Of a stretch of 64,000 bases of DNA, positions 45,790 through 57,119 are shown one piece after another. The position numbers were made by a program, and so were the translations under genes. Below the pieces are notes generated by a model. The model was not told the origin of the DNA and ran no database searches. It worked only from the letters and a program-made list of their open reading frames with translations. Each line of letters opens with the position of its first letter. The stretch's first letter is position 1. This stretch comes from Gnetum montanum (lineage: Eukaryota > Streptophyta > Gnetopsida > Gnetales > Gnetaceae), in the NCBI GenBank assembly GCA_015680685.1, contig MNCI01034664.1, forward strand, positions 1,017,642 to 1,081,641. Reading direction: 5' to 3'.

Positions 45790-47219
45790 CCCCCATGACT
45801 GAGTTGGAAGGAGGAGATCCAAAAAATTGAGTGTGGTTGCCCATCCATTCAGGTATTTGTTGCACTAGATCGCTTGGGCTTTTGGAAAGGCTTTACTTAT
45901 TAGATGTTGACCAACTACTTTTTATTTGGGCTCTCAGGTTTGTATATGGTCATGGCAGAAAAAAAAGGTTTAATCAATTATATAAGGTTCCTCCCACAAC
46001 ATTTGGAACTTTGTTTTCTGGGGTACATGTGTGGGGTTCCAATAGATAACCTTATCTCTTAGTTGAAATTTTACTTTTCATATATCTAAGATCATGTTGT
46101 TGCTTGTTGAATGCCTTGTGCACTTCATTCAAAGATAGGATCACTAATCAGTTTTCATCTAGCACATTGAGGTTAATTAGTTTTTCTTTTTATGCTAGAC
46201 TTAGGTCAAGACTCAGATCACAAGCCATTGAGAGTGTATGGAGCTTGGATTGAATCAAGAGTGTTTGAAGTTTTCCATACACTAGCTTGTAGGGAGAGCA
46301 GCCAATAGGGAATTTCCATGTTGAGCAGTAGGCTCAAAGAGCATCGTTGAGTTTTGTGCTCCAATCTCTGCTATATTTTCTTATGGTCCTTATTAGGATC
46401 TTTGTGATCTCCATATTAGTTACCTCTACTTGACCATTAGCTTGGGGGTGATAAGGTGTTGTTAATTTATGTTTGACCCCTAAGCGCTACATGAGTTTTC
46501 AAAAAGTGACACTTGTAAAATGAGTTTCATTGTTATAAATTAGTGCACATGGCATTCCAAACCTATTTATAACATTTTTTTGTACAAATTTAGCAGTAAT
46601 GGATGATGTATAATCAATGATCATTGCTACTTTTGCCTATTTAGTGTAGTAGCTGATCGCTACGATGATGTATACCTTTCCATTGGACATGGGTGTGATG
46701 GAACCCATGAAGTCTATGCCCCATATGTCAAAGGATGCCAGTGGTTGAATCTACTATTGAGGATCCTCCATTTGAATAGTCATCCCACCATCTCATAAAT
46801 AGTACTCACAGAATTGGATAAATTAGTGGACATCCCTAAAGATTGTTGGCCAATATTATCATGCCATCAGGATTTTTATGACCGTGTGTCTCCCCACATA
46901 GTGGCCTCCATAAGGGCCTTCATGAGCATCTTGGAGAATGCACTTTTGGTTTGCATCAGGGACACACCAACGAACCAAGCCATCAACACACACCTTGCAA
47001 AGGTATCCATTGATTTCCATGAAGTACTTAGCTTGATGATGAAACTGTTGTTTCTTCTTAAAGTCCAAATCTTGTGGCATCTCCTGAGTGAGAAGGCAAG
47101 TGAGGATTTCATCATACCATTTTGTTTTTGCAAGCACTTGGTTATTTATTACTTCTGTAAAGAGAATTTCATCTAGAAATTGATTAGAGAGTGAGCTCTC
47201 CTCCTCCTTGTTATCCCAT
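45790..47219 (-). pseudogene. G integrase pseudogene
   Basis: On the minus strand from 47219: RWDNKEEESSLSNQFLDEIL, then the zinc-domain region HEGPYGGHYVGRHTVIKIL (to about 46860). The core follows: VAISYYTK at about 46640 has the first catalytic Asp changed to Ser. LIYNNETHF near 46540 has the second changed to Asn. NGQVEVTNMEI near 46430 keeps the Glu. The C-terminus ends near 45790 with LSHGGDGHP. The upstream RNase H is separated by K at 47225-50676. Confidence 0.83.
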
Positions 47220-47938
47220 CTTAATGTTGGCACATTTTGGCCATTTCATGGAATAGGTTGACATGGTTAAAATTGGTTAAGAGTTTTTGGAGAAGTGGCA
47301 AAAAGTTCAGTACGAGAGGAAAAGGAATAAGTTAACAACAGCATTCTTTTAATTTAAGAAAAAAAATATAGGAGCACCATTCCTATAGTAAGCTTATATA
47401 AATATATTATGATACATTGGGCTTTACGGATGAATATCTTGATAACCTCAATGCCTGCTTTCCATCTCTATCACAACTAACCAAATTCTAGCGGGATTAT
47501 GGAGGAAGTCCAATTTTTATATCATTTATATGATATGAATATGTAGCAAATCAAAGAGCTTCTCAAGTAAAATTGGTTTTGTATCCATTTCATTTTGGAA
47601 AAGCATATCTCTGCAGCAATGCAAATTTGGCAGTCCGGTGTGGGGTAAAGTTATTTCTCCCGTGAATCATCTAAAATTTCATGGTTGTAGTAGACTTCCA
47701 TGCTCAAAAGATTGCCACATGGCCATCAAGTTTATATCTGCACTGATTAAACAAGAAATTAATGTAAGAAATATAAGCATGCAGAGGTAAAAAAAACTGA
47801 AACAGCGATATCTATGAAGCAATAGTTTTTCGCATTTAGCTGTTGCATCAGTGGTAGCTGCTATATCGTTGCTAGAAGGCCAAAGAAAGACAAGGAGTAG
47901 AAGCAAAAATAGAACAAAGCCAGGCGGGCAGCATGCAT

Positions 47939-48119
47939 GGCAAAATCGCCGACCGCGTGGTGCTTATCGCGGCATAGCCGGGCACCGGAAAAACCGCCAT
48001 TGCCATGGGCATAGCCAAGTCCCTGGGCGATGAGAACACCTTTGTCATGATGGCTGGTAGTGAGAGATGAGCAAAACCGAAACCCTCACTCAGGCCTTCC
48101 GCAAGGCCATCGACATCTA
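47939..48119 (+). pseudogene. Captured fragment resembling RuvB-like 2 ATPase (reptin), Walker A region
   Basis: In frame from 47939 the translation reads GKIADRVVLIAA, a stop at 47975-47977, then PGTGKTAIAMGIAKSLGDEN and FVMMAGSE. A frame change follows, and MSKTETLTQAFRKAI from 48067 to a stop at 48118. RuvB-like 2 AAA+ ATPases have GKIAGR...LIAGQPGTGKTAIAMG and, after GSEIFSLE, MSKTEALTQAF. The Walker A loop is thus recognisable, with Gly-Gln changed to Ala-stop and about five residues lost after GSE. RuvB-like 1 differs in the MSKTEALTQ block, so type 2 fits best. GC-rich codons stand out from the A/T-rich window. Only about 60 residues of a roughly 470-residue protein are present: a non-functional captured fragment. 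The identification is from family motifs, not a search. Confidence 0.8.
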
Positions 48120-49000
48120 AATCCACACATACCATACACGGAAAAAAAAGTCACGTTTCGCTGAAACCCCGGTCTCATTACCAGATTTGCTTGCTCCTGT
48201 TGATGACACCAGGGCATCTCCATCAAATAAAACTACCCCCCTTCTCTAGCATATCACATGCCCGATCCGTTCGCTTATACTCACTGCTCTGCTCATCCAT
48301 TCAATCCTTTCTTTTCGACATCACATACCCTTCTTTCCGCGAATGAACTATTTCGCTCCTTGCATGGAAAGTTATGATCAGAGATGACCACCACTGCCAC
48401 TGCATCAGCGAGCTCTTTTTTTGCGCGATAGTCCATAACGTGCAGCTGAGGCGTGATTGCGTCGTCATCGCGCCATCAAACCCTACTGGCCTTTGCATTG
48501 TTTCGCGAATTTTTTTGGCAACGCATGGGAATACATTTTGGTTGTTGCATTTTGGTTCTATCTCATTGCTTGAACAGCTTCCCAACGTGCACATTCAAAG
48601 GGGCGTAACAACTTCTAGTTATCACCGGATGATTTTTCAAAGGGTTTTGATGCAAATACTGTTATTAGAACTGCTTTGATTAATATGCATTCCAAATGCA
48701 GGGATATGTACAAAGTTAGGAAACTGCTTCCAAAGAAGACTTCGCAATGATGAACCTACAAATAACCTTATCAAAAACAGCAGTAGTGCCCGACGCCGAT
48801 GCATTCATCATCGCCATACCAATCCACTGAACGCGGCAACAGAGACATGAAAACACAATAAGACAAGTGTACAACTGAATCAGCAGAACCAGGAGATGTT
48901 TTAGCCGATGCCGATAAATCAAAGTTGCATTTTATTCATTGCTGAAGACAAATACAAAACCCGAACGCACGGAATTTGAGTCAGAAATAAAATTTCAACT
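48120..49000. other. GC-richer K interior of unknown origin
   Basis: Next to the RuvB-like fragment, this stretch holds CG-containing words unusual for the window (around 48440-48520 and 48790-48840). Frames of up to about 100 codons occur (48374-48679) but match nothing I recognise. It may be intron, UTR or other sequence captured with the fragment. Confidence 0.4.
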
Positions 49001-49417
49001 TCACATGGTCTGGTGGTAAAAAGATAATTTCAGCAATTTCTCACATACGATAATGATATGGAGCCCTTGTTAAAGACCTATCATTAATTTAATTATCCTG
49101 AGTGAATTACTAAGGCTTTATACCCAATGGGTAATTAAAAATCCTAAAATAAAAATAAAATAACAATTGTATGAAGCTCTCATAATATTGAGATCTTGGA
49201 CTTATTTTTCAAAAATTATTGTATAGGTTGTTGCCTATAAAATATTTGTAATATTTACAAATGTCAATGTTAGCATAATTTCCTCCTAACTTTATGTATA
49301 ACTTCCTAACTAGATTGGCAAGTAATATCTCCTAACTTGTTGGGCAAGTTATAACTTCCTTACTTGGGAGAGAAGTTAGCTAAGATATTTTGAAATATGT
49401 AACTACCTTTTGAACCC

Positions 49418-49428
49418 TATAAAAAGGC
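49418..49428 (+). promoter_or_regulatory. K TATA box
   Basis: TATAAAAAGGC follows CCC, with a G/A-rich start region about 25-40 bp downstream. If K is a solo LTR this would separate a U3 of about 2.2 kb from an R/U5 of about 1.2 kb. Confidence 0.55.
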
Positions 49429-50681
49429 TTCAGGGGTAAGAAAAAAAAGAGGACACACTTGGGACTTTTTGGGGATCACACACTTGGGAAGACTACTAGC
49501 TCTCACTTGGAGACACACCTTGGGTCTTGGAAGAGCATTTGTAAGAAGACATTGTGAAAGATTGCTTGTAAGATGACTTGCTAAAGAAAACATTTCAGCC
49601 TCTTTGTCATAGTCATGTGAGTTATGCTTATTTTTTTTATTTTGTTTAAATTGTTTAGCTAGTGGTTTAGACAGTATCATGCTTAGCAAGTAATTTTGGG
49701 ATTTTTAGATTGCTCTTATTGTTTTTGTTGCACGATAGAAATTTCTATTAAAATTTTTCCATAGAAGCGCTTGTGTTTGAAAGCCTTAAGAGCATTTTAG
49801 TAGTGAATTTTATTATTGTGCAACGTATAAGAACTGCTATTGAGATCGTTGTAAGAGAGCCTCTGTCTATAGTTAAGCTGTTGAACGATTCAATAGTCAA
49901 GAGGGTTCAGAAAATCTTTGGTATTTTGATAGGACCATAATAGTTTCTTTTATCTTTAAAGTGAATCTCTGTAGTATTTCAATCAGAAATTGTCAAGTCT
50001 TTTAAAGCCTTTGTTGAATGCAATTGTTGACATCCATTATCTAGCCAAAATGGAGTCTCGTACGTGATAGTTTACGTAGCAATTTTTTGGTAGCATAGTA
50101 GGATTGTCTTGAAGAAATTGCTTATTTGAGCCTTGGAAGTTTGAACAATTCGTAGTTATTGAATTTGGGATAGCTTTATTGCGAAGTGTTTACTCGTATC
50201 ATTTTACCTTGTTTAAACATTTGAGGTCCTAACACAAATCTGCTTTCTTTCCTTTCTATTTCCATTGAATCTTGCTCTATTTCTAGTTTTCTTGTGGAAC
50301 TATCTCTTTCTCTAGGGAAAATTAGAAGTAAATTCACAGAGTTGTGCTCAAATGTTTTTACAAAATTTTATTTGTTACAAGTAGGTATTATAAGGACCAC
50401 GTAGACTAGGCAATTGAACAAAATTGGAACTTTCAACAACTCACAGTACTTGGCAAAGTTGGCTGAATCTCTTTAAGATAAGTCATTTGTAGTTTACACA
50501 CAACGCAGTCGTTTCATTTTTCACAACCGCATACTGCAACAGCACACACACATACTCACATTAACTACTGAGTCTACTTGGAGGTATCTGGGCCTTGATG
50601 TTGCCAAAGACCAGCAAGCACCTAAATCCTGTTCAAGGACACTCGTTGGTGGTCGCGTCCCAAACGGTCACCAACACTTAA

Positions 50682-51960
50682 TTGAGAGAGATGGTCAGTG
50701 ACCACATTCTTAGTCCCTTTCCGATCTACCATTGTGAGATCAAAGTCCTACAAAATCACCAACCACCATATGATACAGGGGCTCACCATTGGCTTGTTCA
50801 TTACAAAGTGGATGGCAGTGTTATCTATGTGCACAAATACCTTATAGCCAAGCACATAGTGCCTAAAATTTTCGAGAGCATACACCACTATCATTAGTTC
50901 TTTCTCAGTTATGATGTAATTCAACTGTGTATTCACAATGCTTCAGCTCATGTAGTGGATGTAATATGGATGTTTCTTATCGTCCAACTATGTAAGCATG
51001 GCTCCCAAGGCATAATTAGATGTATCTGTCATTATATGAAATGGTCTAGACTACTTTGGTACTCATAGAATTGGAGTTTCTACAAGTTTATCCTTTAGTT
51101 ATTGGAATACATGTTCATGCTCCTTGGTCTAGATGAATGAAGCATCTTTCTTGGTTAGCTCGACCAACGGCTTTGCAATCTTAGATAAATTCTTTGTGAA
51201 CTGCTGATAGTAGCTAGTGTGTCCAAGGAATGATTGGATGTCTTTGATTGTCTCTAGTTGGCATGTGATTCCTTGAATGACCCTTATCTTTTCTAGGTCT
51301 ACCTCAATCCCAACCTAAGTAATTTTGTGCCCTAGTACTATGCCTTCCTGGACCATTAAATGGCTTTTTTACTAATTGATCATAAGGTTTTTTGTTACAC
51401 ATATTTTCATTACTTACTCAAGCTGGTCCAAGGCTTGCTCAAATGTAGTCCCATAGGTAGAGAACTTATTCATAAAGACTTCTACCTCACTACCAATTTT
51501 CTATTGATAAATACTAATGACCAGGTGTTGGAATGTTGCAGGGGCTTTGCATAGACTGAATGACATCTTACAATATGTAAAATTCCCCAAGGAACTTGTG
51601 AATGTTATCTTTGCCTAATCCTCTAGTGCAATCTGGATTTAGTTATAGCCACTATAACCATCCAAGAAGCTATAATAACAATGCCCAAATATAGTGTCAA
51701 ACACTTGGTCCACAAATGGTAACGTAAAATGATCTTTAAATGTTGCCATATTCAATAGCCTAAAGTCAATGCAGACCCACCACTTATCACCTTTCTTTAG
51801 CACAATTACAAGTGGGCTAACCTACTCACTATCCGCTATGGGATAGATGAACCCTGCCTTAAGAAGTTTTTCTATTTCCTCTTTGACAATCGACTTCAAC
51901 TTGGGATTTAGATGCTTTGTGGCTATTTTCTTGGCTTCATCGCTGAGTCAGTGTAAATGC
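50682..51960 (-). pseudogene. G reverse transcriptase and RNase H pseudogene
   Basis: Minus strand, RT first: the finger region at about 51950-51750 and the LDGYSGYN block at about 51665-51640 are Athila/Tat-like. The catalytic box reads VFMNKFSTYG at about 51475-51450, so both Asp of FMDDF are lost (Asn and Lys). RNase H follows, with an MDTSNYALGAMLT-like start near 51020-50985, LNYIITEKELMIVVYALENF (50930-50870) and HIDNTAIHFVMNKPMVSP (to 50775). The frame runs on to VVTDHLSQL at about 50690 and is cut by K. F has the same order on the plus strand. Confidence 0.84.
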
Positions 51961-52299
51961 GATGCTAGCATATCCTTGCATCAATTCTAGTCAACTTAGG
52001 ATATGACCAATTAAAGGCTATTGGCCATTTGTTGACCATCCTCAACAGCTTGTCTTTCTATTTAAGAGCAAGATTTGCATTGATTATGACTAGCTTACCA
52101 TTGTTTAAAAATGCATACTCCATGCTAGCTAGTAGATTTTTTAACTTTAGGGGCTCTTGCTTGAAATTATTGGGGATTTCCAACTCTTTCCAATAGGTAT
52201 CATCATCTTCATCATCAGAGAGCTGGTAATGAAATTACTCAAGTTCATTCATGCCTTCAACATAGGTGCATGTCAGGCATTCAATAAGTTCCATGCATA

Positions 52300-52880
52300 A
52301 TGTGTTGCTATTTGAGTCAACTGTCAACCACTAGACACCCTCCTATTTTGTGGCTATTACATACAGGCACCTTTGGATATTAGTTTCATGTGCACACTAA
52401 TTGCATACTTTGATGAATGTACTTTGAATGGACCAGATTTTTTGCATGCAATTGCACCCTTTATCACTATACGTGATGCATGGAGCTTTCTTCTTCTCAA
52501 GCCATCCAATTTCATTTCCCTTGGAGATTTCCAAGGAGAGGTCCCTGATGCCCATTTGTGCATCAATAGTGCTTAACCATGCACATTCCATAATGATGGG
52601 AAAGTCAACTTTGCAATTTTCTACCTTGATCACAAGAAAATTAGTAGGATAAGACCACCCACAAACTGTGATCATGATGTCCTCCACTAATCCTAAAGGG
52701 ATAGTGATTGATTCATCTACCAATTTTAAATGGATATTGCTCTTCTTGAGAGGTGGTAGGTTCCAAGCCTTGTACATACCATAGGATATGAGATTGATAC
52801 TAGAACCAAAATCAAGAAGAACCTTGCATGGCTCATGTCCTATGATCTACAAGTAAATAAGAGGACTTCCCAAGTCAGAT
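52300..52880 (-). pseudogene. G protease-region pseudogene (catalytic Asp kept)
   Basis: On the minus strand near 52830-52790, CKVLLDFGSSINLI is the retropepsin active-site block with its Asp. The 126-codon open stretch 52777-52397 continues WNLPPLKKSNIHLKL, GLVEDIMITVCGWSYPTNFL and DFPIIMECAWLSTIDA. F and E share this protein but have Asn at the catalytic position. It lies between gag and RT. Confidence 0.8.
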
Positions 52881-53099
52881 CATTTTGTGGGAAGGCTACC
52901 AGCCATGATCCAATTGGAAACGGCATGAGTTAACATCACAATGTAGATATGAGGCGATGTTTAGTTTGAAGGGTTCTCGAATGTGTTTGATGCAAAGGAT
53001 GAGGTTGTTGAAGATACAAGGTGACCAACCACATTAGTTTGTAAGGCTTTGGAAGGATTGTTGGGTCAGAAAAATGGTCATTTCCTGGATCAATTATTT

Positions 53100-55340
53100 G
53101 AACCACTTGGCTAAAAAGCCAATTGTAAATTTATAGCATTTCATTGTTGTAACTATGGGGAAATTTTGTCCTACATGAATGGAGAAGGAGGTAACTAGGT
53201 TAAGGGTGGAGGGATGTCTGCAAATGAATGTGAAGGGTGGTATGGATATGGGTGCTCCCCTTGTGTAGATGGTGAATGAGTTCGATGGTACTCTGGAGGG
53301 TAATAGTGATGCTAGAATGAGGTGTGGCTGGTCGAACTTTGTGGAGAAACGAGTTGCTGAACATAGTACCTATATGGATCTACTTTCATGTAAGGATATT
53401 GTTATCTTGGTGGTGGCATTCCCCATTATTGTGGTTGGTGCCATTGCTAGTATTGCTCATATAGTTGTGGTGGAGCCCCACTTGGATAGTAAGCTTGATG
53501 TTACTAGTGGAACTACCTTGGATGACAAGGATTTAATGCATACACCCTAGACTCTTGTAAATGTAACATTATAGGGAAACATCCCTTTAGATGTTCATAT
53601 TAACAAATCTCACATCCAACATCATCATCAGAGTCTATCCTGACAACTTCTTCTACTGTAGAAGCTTTGCCCTTACCTCTTTAGTAGGTACTTTCAACTT
53701 CTTTTTGCCTCCTATTGTTGTGATCACTATTTTTCTTTTTGGGTTCTTTAGCAATCTTCATAGTAGTTTGGAATTTTTCATCCAAAGAGTCTCACAATTT
53801 ACCAACCTTTACCAAAATGCCAAAAATACATTTTTGGATGGGCAAGGTCTTCCTGTTCACCACCTAGTCGAGTGGTGACTCCTCCTTGTTATAGAATCGA
53901 ACCTCCCTTTTTCTAATGGAAGGGTTCTTATATTCTTCTACACTTTCCCTTTTTCACAACTCACCTTCTTCTTTTTCTACATGCTCTATCAACCTTTGTA
54001 TCTGATGAACTCTTAGTTCAGATAGTCTCCCTTGGGCATAAACCCCAAGAATTCTTCTGGTTTTTGATTTGAGCCCATCTATGATGTGGTGGAGTTATTC
54101 CCTCTACGAATAATCATGGCTAGGGCATCAATGTATGAGAGAATAATATCTACCCATGATGGCATCCAAGGGTTCATGTGTTCCCTATTTCTAGCCTTGG
54201 ATTTACCTTCTCAAATTAGAAACTTTGGAGTATGTTTGGTATTTATCATTGAATAGCTCAAGCATTATACTCCATCGATAGATAAATGTCAGCTCCAAGG
54301 ATCAATACTAGCTTTCAACCTCTTTGATGAGTGTCTTGGGGAATAACTTCAATTTCTGCAAGTCATTCCCTATGTTTTGTAAGGTGCAAGCATCATGAAA
54401 GGCTTATAGATGGTTTTACAGATCAGAGTTATATCCCCCCTTAAATCTTGGGATATTGTTCATGTCTAAGCACTTGATTTGACTCTCTTTCACATGCCTA
54501 GTTAAGATCTTGACTACCTCTGCAATGTTAAGCATGCTTCAAGTTGCTAGTAAAGGCTTATCATGAACATTATTTCATTGTCATTGATGATGTCCTTTGT
54601 TGCTCCTTTGATTATTGTGGGCATGGTAGCTAGTATTATTATTCTGTTGTCCACCTCCATCATGATTATTTCTTCTGCAACATTTTCCAAAATCAAAAGA
54701 AGAGGAAGAAGAAGATGCAAATGAAGAGGACGAAAAGGGAGAAGGACTGCCACCACCATGGTATCTACCAACTCCCCTTCGATTGTCACAACCATGTTCA
54801 TCAAGCTTCTTGTCATCTTAATGCTTTTCCAAGCCCTTGCCTTAACTACTATCTTTTCCTAAACCTGGTTTGTTGATAGTGGAATGTAGATTCAAGTTTA
54901 CATCCCCATCACCAATATCAAAGGATGGAGAATTTTCATGTTGAGAGCCTCCAAAGAAAGGGCCCTCATTATTGTATTGGTTTAGCATGAACAAGAAATT
55001 AGTAAATTGTTTCCCCTTTGTAAACTCATGTTGCTTCTTCTAATGTCAATCTCTTTGGCATTGTATTTTAGTGGGACGATAGTCCTGATAGTTATAATCA
55101 TGCACAATGTACTCCTCTTGAAGATCATGAATGCCTAACTTCAAAAGAGTTTGAAGTAGCACCATGGACACAGATCGATCAAAAGGCATTACAATGTTGC
55201 CTTCCATATCACTCCATCATAGTTGTTCATCCTAATGTAGGATGAAGGTGAAATCGGGCACATACTCATCTAGATGAGTATATACCGCCTTTCACTATTG
55301 TGGGACTAGTGGTTTGACATCTTCATGCCTATGAGAAGAA
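53100..55340 (-). pseudogene. G gag pseudogene
   Basis: Minus strand, starting with MASSHR near 55340 and a CKAVYTHLDEYVPDFTFILH-like N-terminus (55290-55230). A Ser/Asp-rich linker (54900-54700) leads to the capsid core at about 54540-54100 (MNNIPRFKGGYNSDL, LQKLKLFPKTLI, LELFNDKYQTYSKV). YAQGRLSELRVHQIQRLIEH lies near 54035-53980. The zinc motif near 53600-53540 is broken by frameshift. The Pro/Tyr-rich tail reaches about 53100. Same family as F and E. Many stops and frameshifts. Confidence 0.82.
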
Positions 55341-55476
55341 GAAATTTTGCAAACAAATAAAATATTAGTGTGCTTTTGTAATTATATAATTTGAGAATGA
55401 TTTTGACCTTGGGGTTCATACAATGATATTAATAATGTTCACTAATCCTAAATAGTGCATGTTTCAACAAAAAGAG

Positions 55477-55494
55477 TCCCTGGCAACGATGCCA
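55477..55494 (-). promoter_or_regulatory. G primer-binding site (Asp-tRNA type)
   Basis: The minus strand reads TGGCATCGTTGCCAGGGA, two bases different from TGGCGCCGTTGCCGGGGA, next to the 5' LTR. Confidence 0.85.
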
Positions 55495-55495
55495 A

Positions 55496-56386
55496 TGATG
55501 AGTGGTGAAGGTACCTCTATGCTCAACCATATGAATCATGAAGCGTTCACGCACAATCTAGTTGAATTCCACGGACTCTATAGTTTCCGATGCACTAGTT
55601 CTCTAGGAAGTAAATCTTTTCCTAATAGTCATTTGTTGTCCTCCCAATTACACCTGTGATGTATGAAGGTATGGTTGAGTGTAATCAAGGCATATGATTT
55701 TTATTGTTTTATGTTTTATGTTTTTTAGTACTTAAAGTAAAGAGGTGAAGTGGTTTGATAGCTAATCCAATTTAACTACTTAACTAGGCTCTAACTAGTC
55801 CTAACATAAGCATCCAATCCCACTTTCGATACACATCTTATAAACCCATGCATCCACTGTTGGGTTCCCAAGTGCTATGCTATTGTGCACACTAAGCAAT
55901 AACCTTGCTAGGATTACCAAGTGAATACATGTTTACACTCAAACTGGTCATACTCATGTGTTTAATCTATTTAGCTTAAACAATTAACTGAATGTTTAAT
56001 GTCTAATTTAGCTTAACTTAATTAATTACATATTTAATGAAAACAATGAATGCATGAATACATCATTAATCTATTCTAAGTGTTGCAAAGTTTGATCAAA
56101 AGGCTCATCTTTATTGTTGTACAAACTGGTGTGGTTTAGGTACAATAGTGCTCAAATAAAGATCCATACACTTTCTAACTCCTGTTGCAGGCACTCAAAG
56201 AAATATTCTAACTTTCAAATGAAAAAACTACAAGAGCTCTACTACCACTATGATTTTGACATCCCATAAACATGGCTGTGAGGTCGTATTTAGAGTTTTT
56301 ATTACAAGGTTGTATCGATGAGGCAACACCATGTAAATGGGGTCCATCAACAAGGGTCCATCAATATGACACTTTGACACTCATTA
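55496..56386 (-). repeat. G 5' LTR
   Basis: This 891-bp LTR matches 39722-40650. It starts TGATGAGTGG and ends CACTCATTA (CA mutated to TA), followed by GGGAT. Confidence 0.92.
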
Positions 56387-56391
56387 GGGAT

Positions 56392-56871
56392 GAATATATC
56401 ATTATTAGAATGATTAGTTAATGATCCCTAAAAATACTACATTCTTCACACAATGCGCAACAATCAAATGCATTATCCACCTAATTACTAACTCTAAGTT
56501 TATGTGAATTACTTATCCTAGGATCCAAGGGACTTCTAATCATAATTTGTGTGGGTTAATTTTATGGAAAGAAAATAAATATACATAATCACACACATAT
56601 TTTCTTTCTTTTCTTTGCATAAATAAAGGAATATAATTGTTGATAAGTAAATGGGATTAGGATATTGAAGTAAAAATAAATAAATAATATTTACTTCTAT
56701 AACAAGAAAAGCTAACTATAACAAAATGTACAAAACATTCATGTAGTTAAAGACTTACTCCAAGGAGACCTCTAGCCGTCTAAGATGCAATATTTCCATC
56801 ATACAAATGAAAGAAGTAACTATGCATTTTAAGTGTATTTTACATGCCTTACTCTAAGGAGACCTCTAGCC
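56392..56871 (-). repeat. D right (5') LTR, second part
   Basis: It aligns with 13160-13260 of the left LTR and then diverges. A 23-bp word (TTACTCCAAGGAGACCTCTA and three more bases) occurs at 56755-56777 and again at 56849-56871, directly before J. Confidence 0.72.
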
Positions 56872-56932
56872 TTCTTTAACTCGAGGACGAGTTGTTATTC
56901 AGTCATGGAGGTATGATGAATCATGGTTTGTC

Positions 56933-57051
56933 AAGTGCTGATATTGGACCCTTGATAACCAAGTGCTGATATCAGACCCTTGATAACCAGGTGCTGATAT
57001 CAGACCCTTGATAACTAGGTGCTGATATCGGACCCTTGATATCAAGTACGC
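56933..57051 (+). repeat. 28-bp tandem repeat in J U3, four units, each with GATATC/GATATT
   Basis: The unit AAGTGCTGATATCGGACCCT followed by TGATAACC repeats four times. Each unit has a GATAT word and a TGATAAC word. A CCTATAAATACC TATA box follows at 57108-57119. It is a built-up version of the GATATC array in A1's U3. Confidence 0.9.
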
Positions 57052-57107
57052 AATATCGCAACTTGGATAATGATATTAAATACACAATATCGTGGTTCCT
57101 ATGTAAG

Positions 57108-57119
57108 CCTATAAATACC
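57108..57119 (+). promoter_or_regulatory. J TATA box
   Basis: CCTATAAATACC, identical to the A1 TATA box, lies about 60 bp after the tandem repeat. Confidence 0.7.

Larger units (their letters stand above)
47225..50676. mobile_element. K: TG...CA insertion with 5-bp duplications, probable giant solo LTR carrying captured gene DNA
   Basis: The ends are TGTTGG...CCAACA with perfect target duplications CTTAA at 47220-47224 and 50677-50681, interrupting G's pol frame. These are the marks of LTR-retrotransposon integration. I find no second LTR, PBS, PPT or gag/pol inside, so one 3452-bp solo LTR is the simplest reading; a non-autonomous element with diverged LTRs is the alternative. A TATA box (CTATAAAAAGGC) lies at 49418-49428 on the plus strand. 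The central part (47900-48900) is clearly richer in G+C than its surroundings and holds a RuvB-like gene fragment. K is one of the youngest insertions, lying inside G inside D inside B. Confidence 0.82.
39722..56386 (-). mobile_element. G: Athila/Tat-like retrotransposon with gag, pol, extra ORF, both LTRs; host to K
   Basis: LTRs at 39722-40650 and 55496-56386 flank the interior, with perfect target duplications GGGAT at 39717-39721 and 56387-56391. The order on the minus strand is PBS, gag, protease, RT, RNase H, integrase, spacer, extra ORF, PPT. Element K (47225-50676) splits pol between RNase H and integrase. Without K, G is about 13.2 kb. It lies in the right LTR of D. Several catalytic sites are lost (RT box FMNKF; two integrase Asp), so it is old and inactive. 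Confidence 0.92.

Noticed and set aside
47851-48033. 60-codon frame over the RuvB-like fragment
   Set aside because: It is the wrong frame; the Walker A motif is read in another frame that contains a stop.
47939-48119. A functional RuvB-like gene
   Set aside because: Only about 60 codons, with a stop in the Walker A loop and a frame change; a fragment, not a gene.
56933-57051. CRISPR-like array
   Set aside because: The repeats are directly tandem without spacers and lie in a plant LTR.
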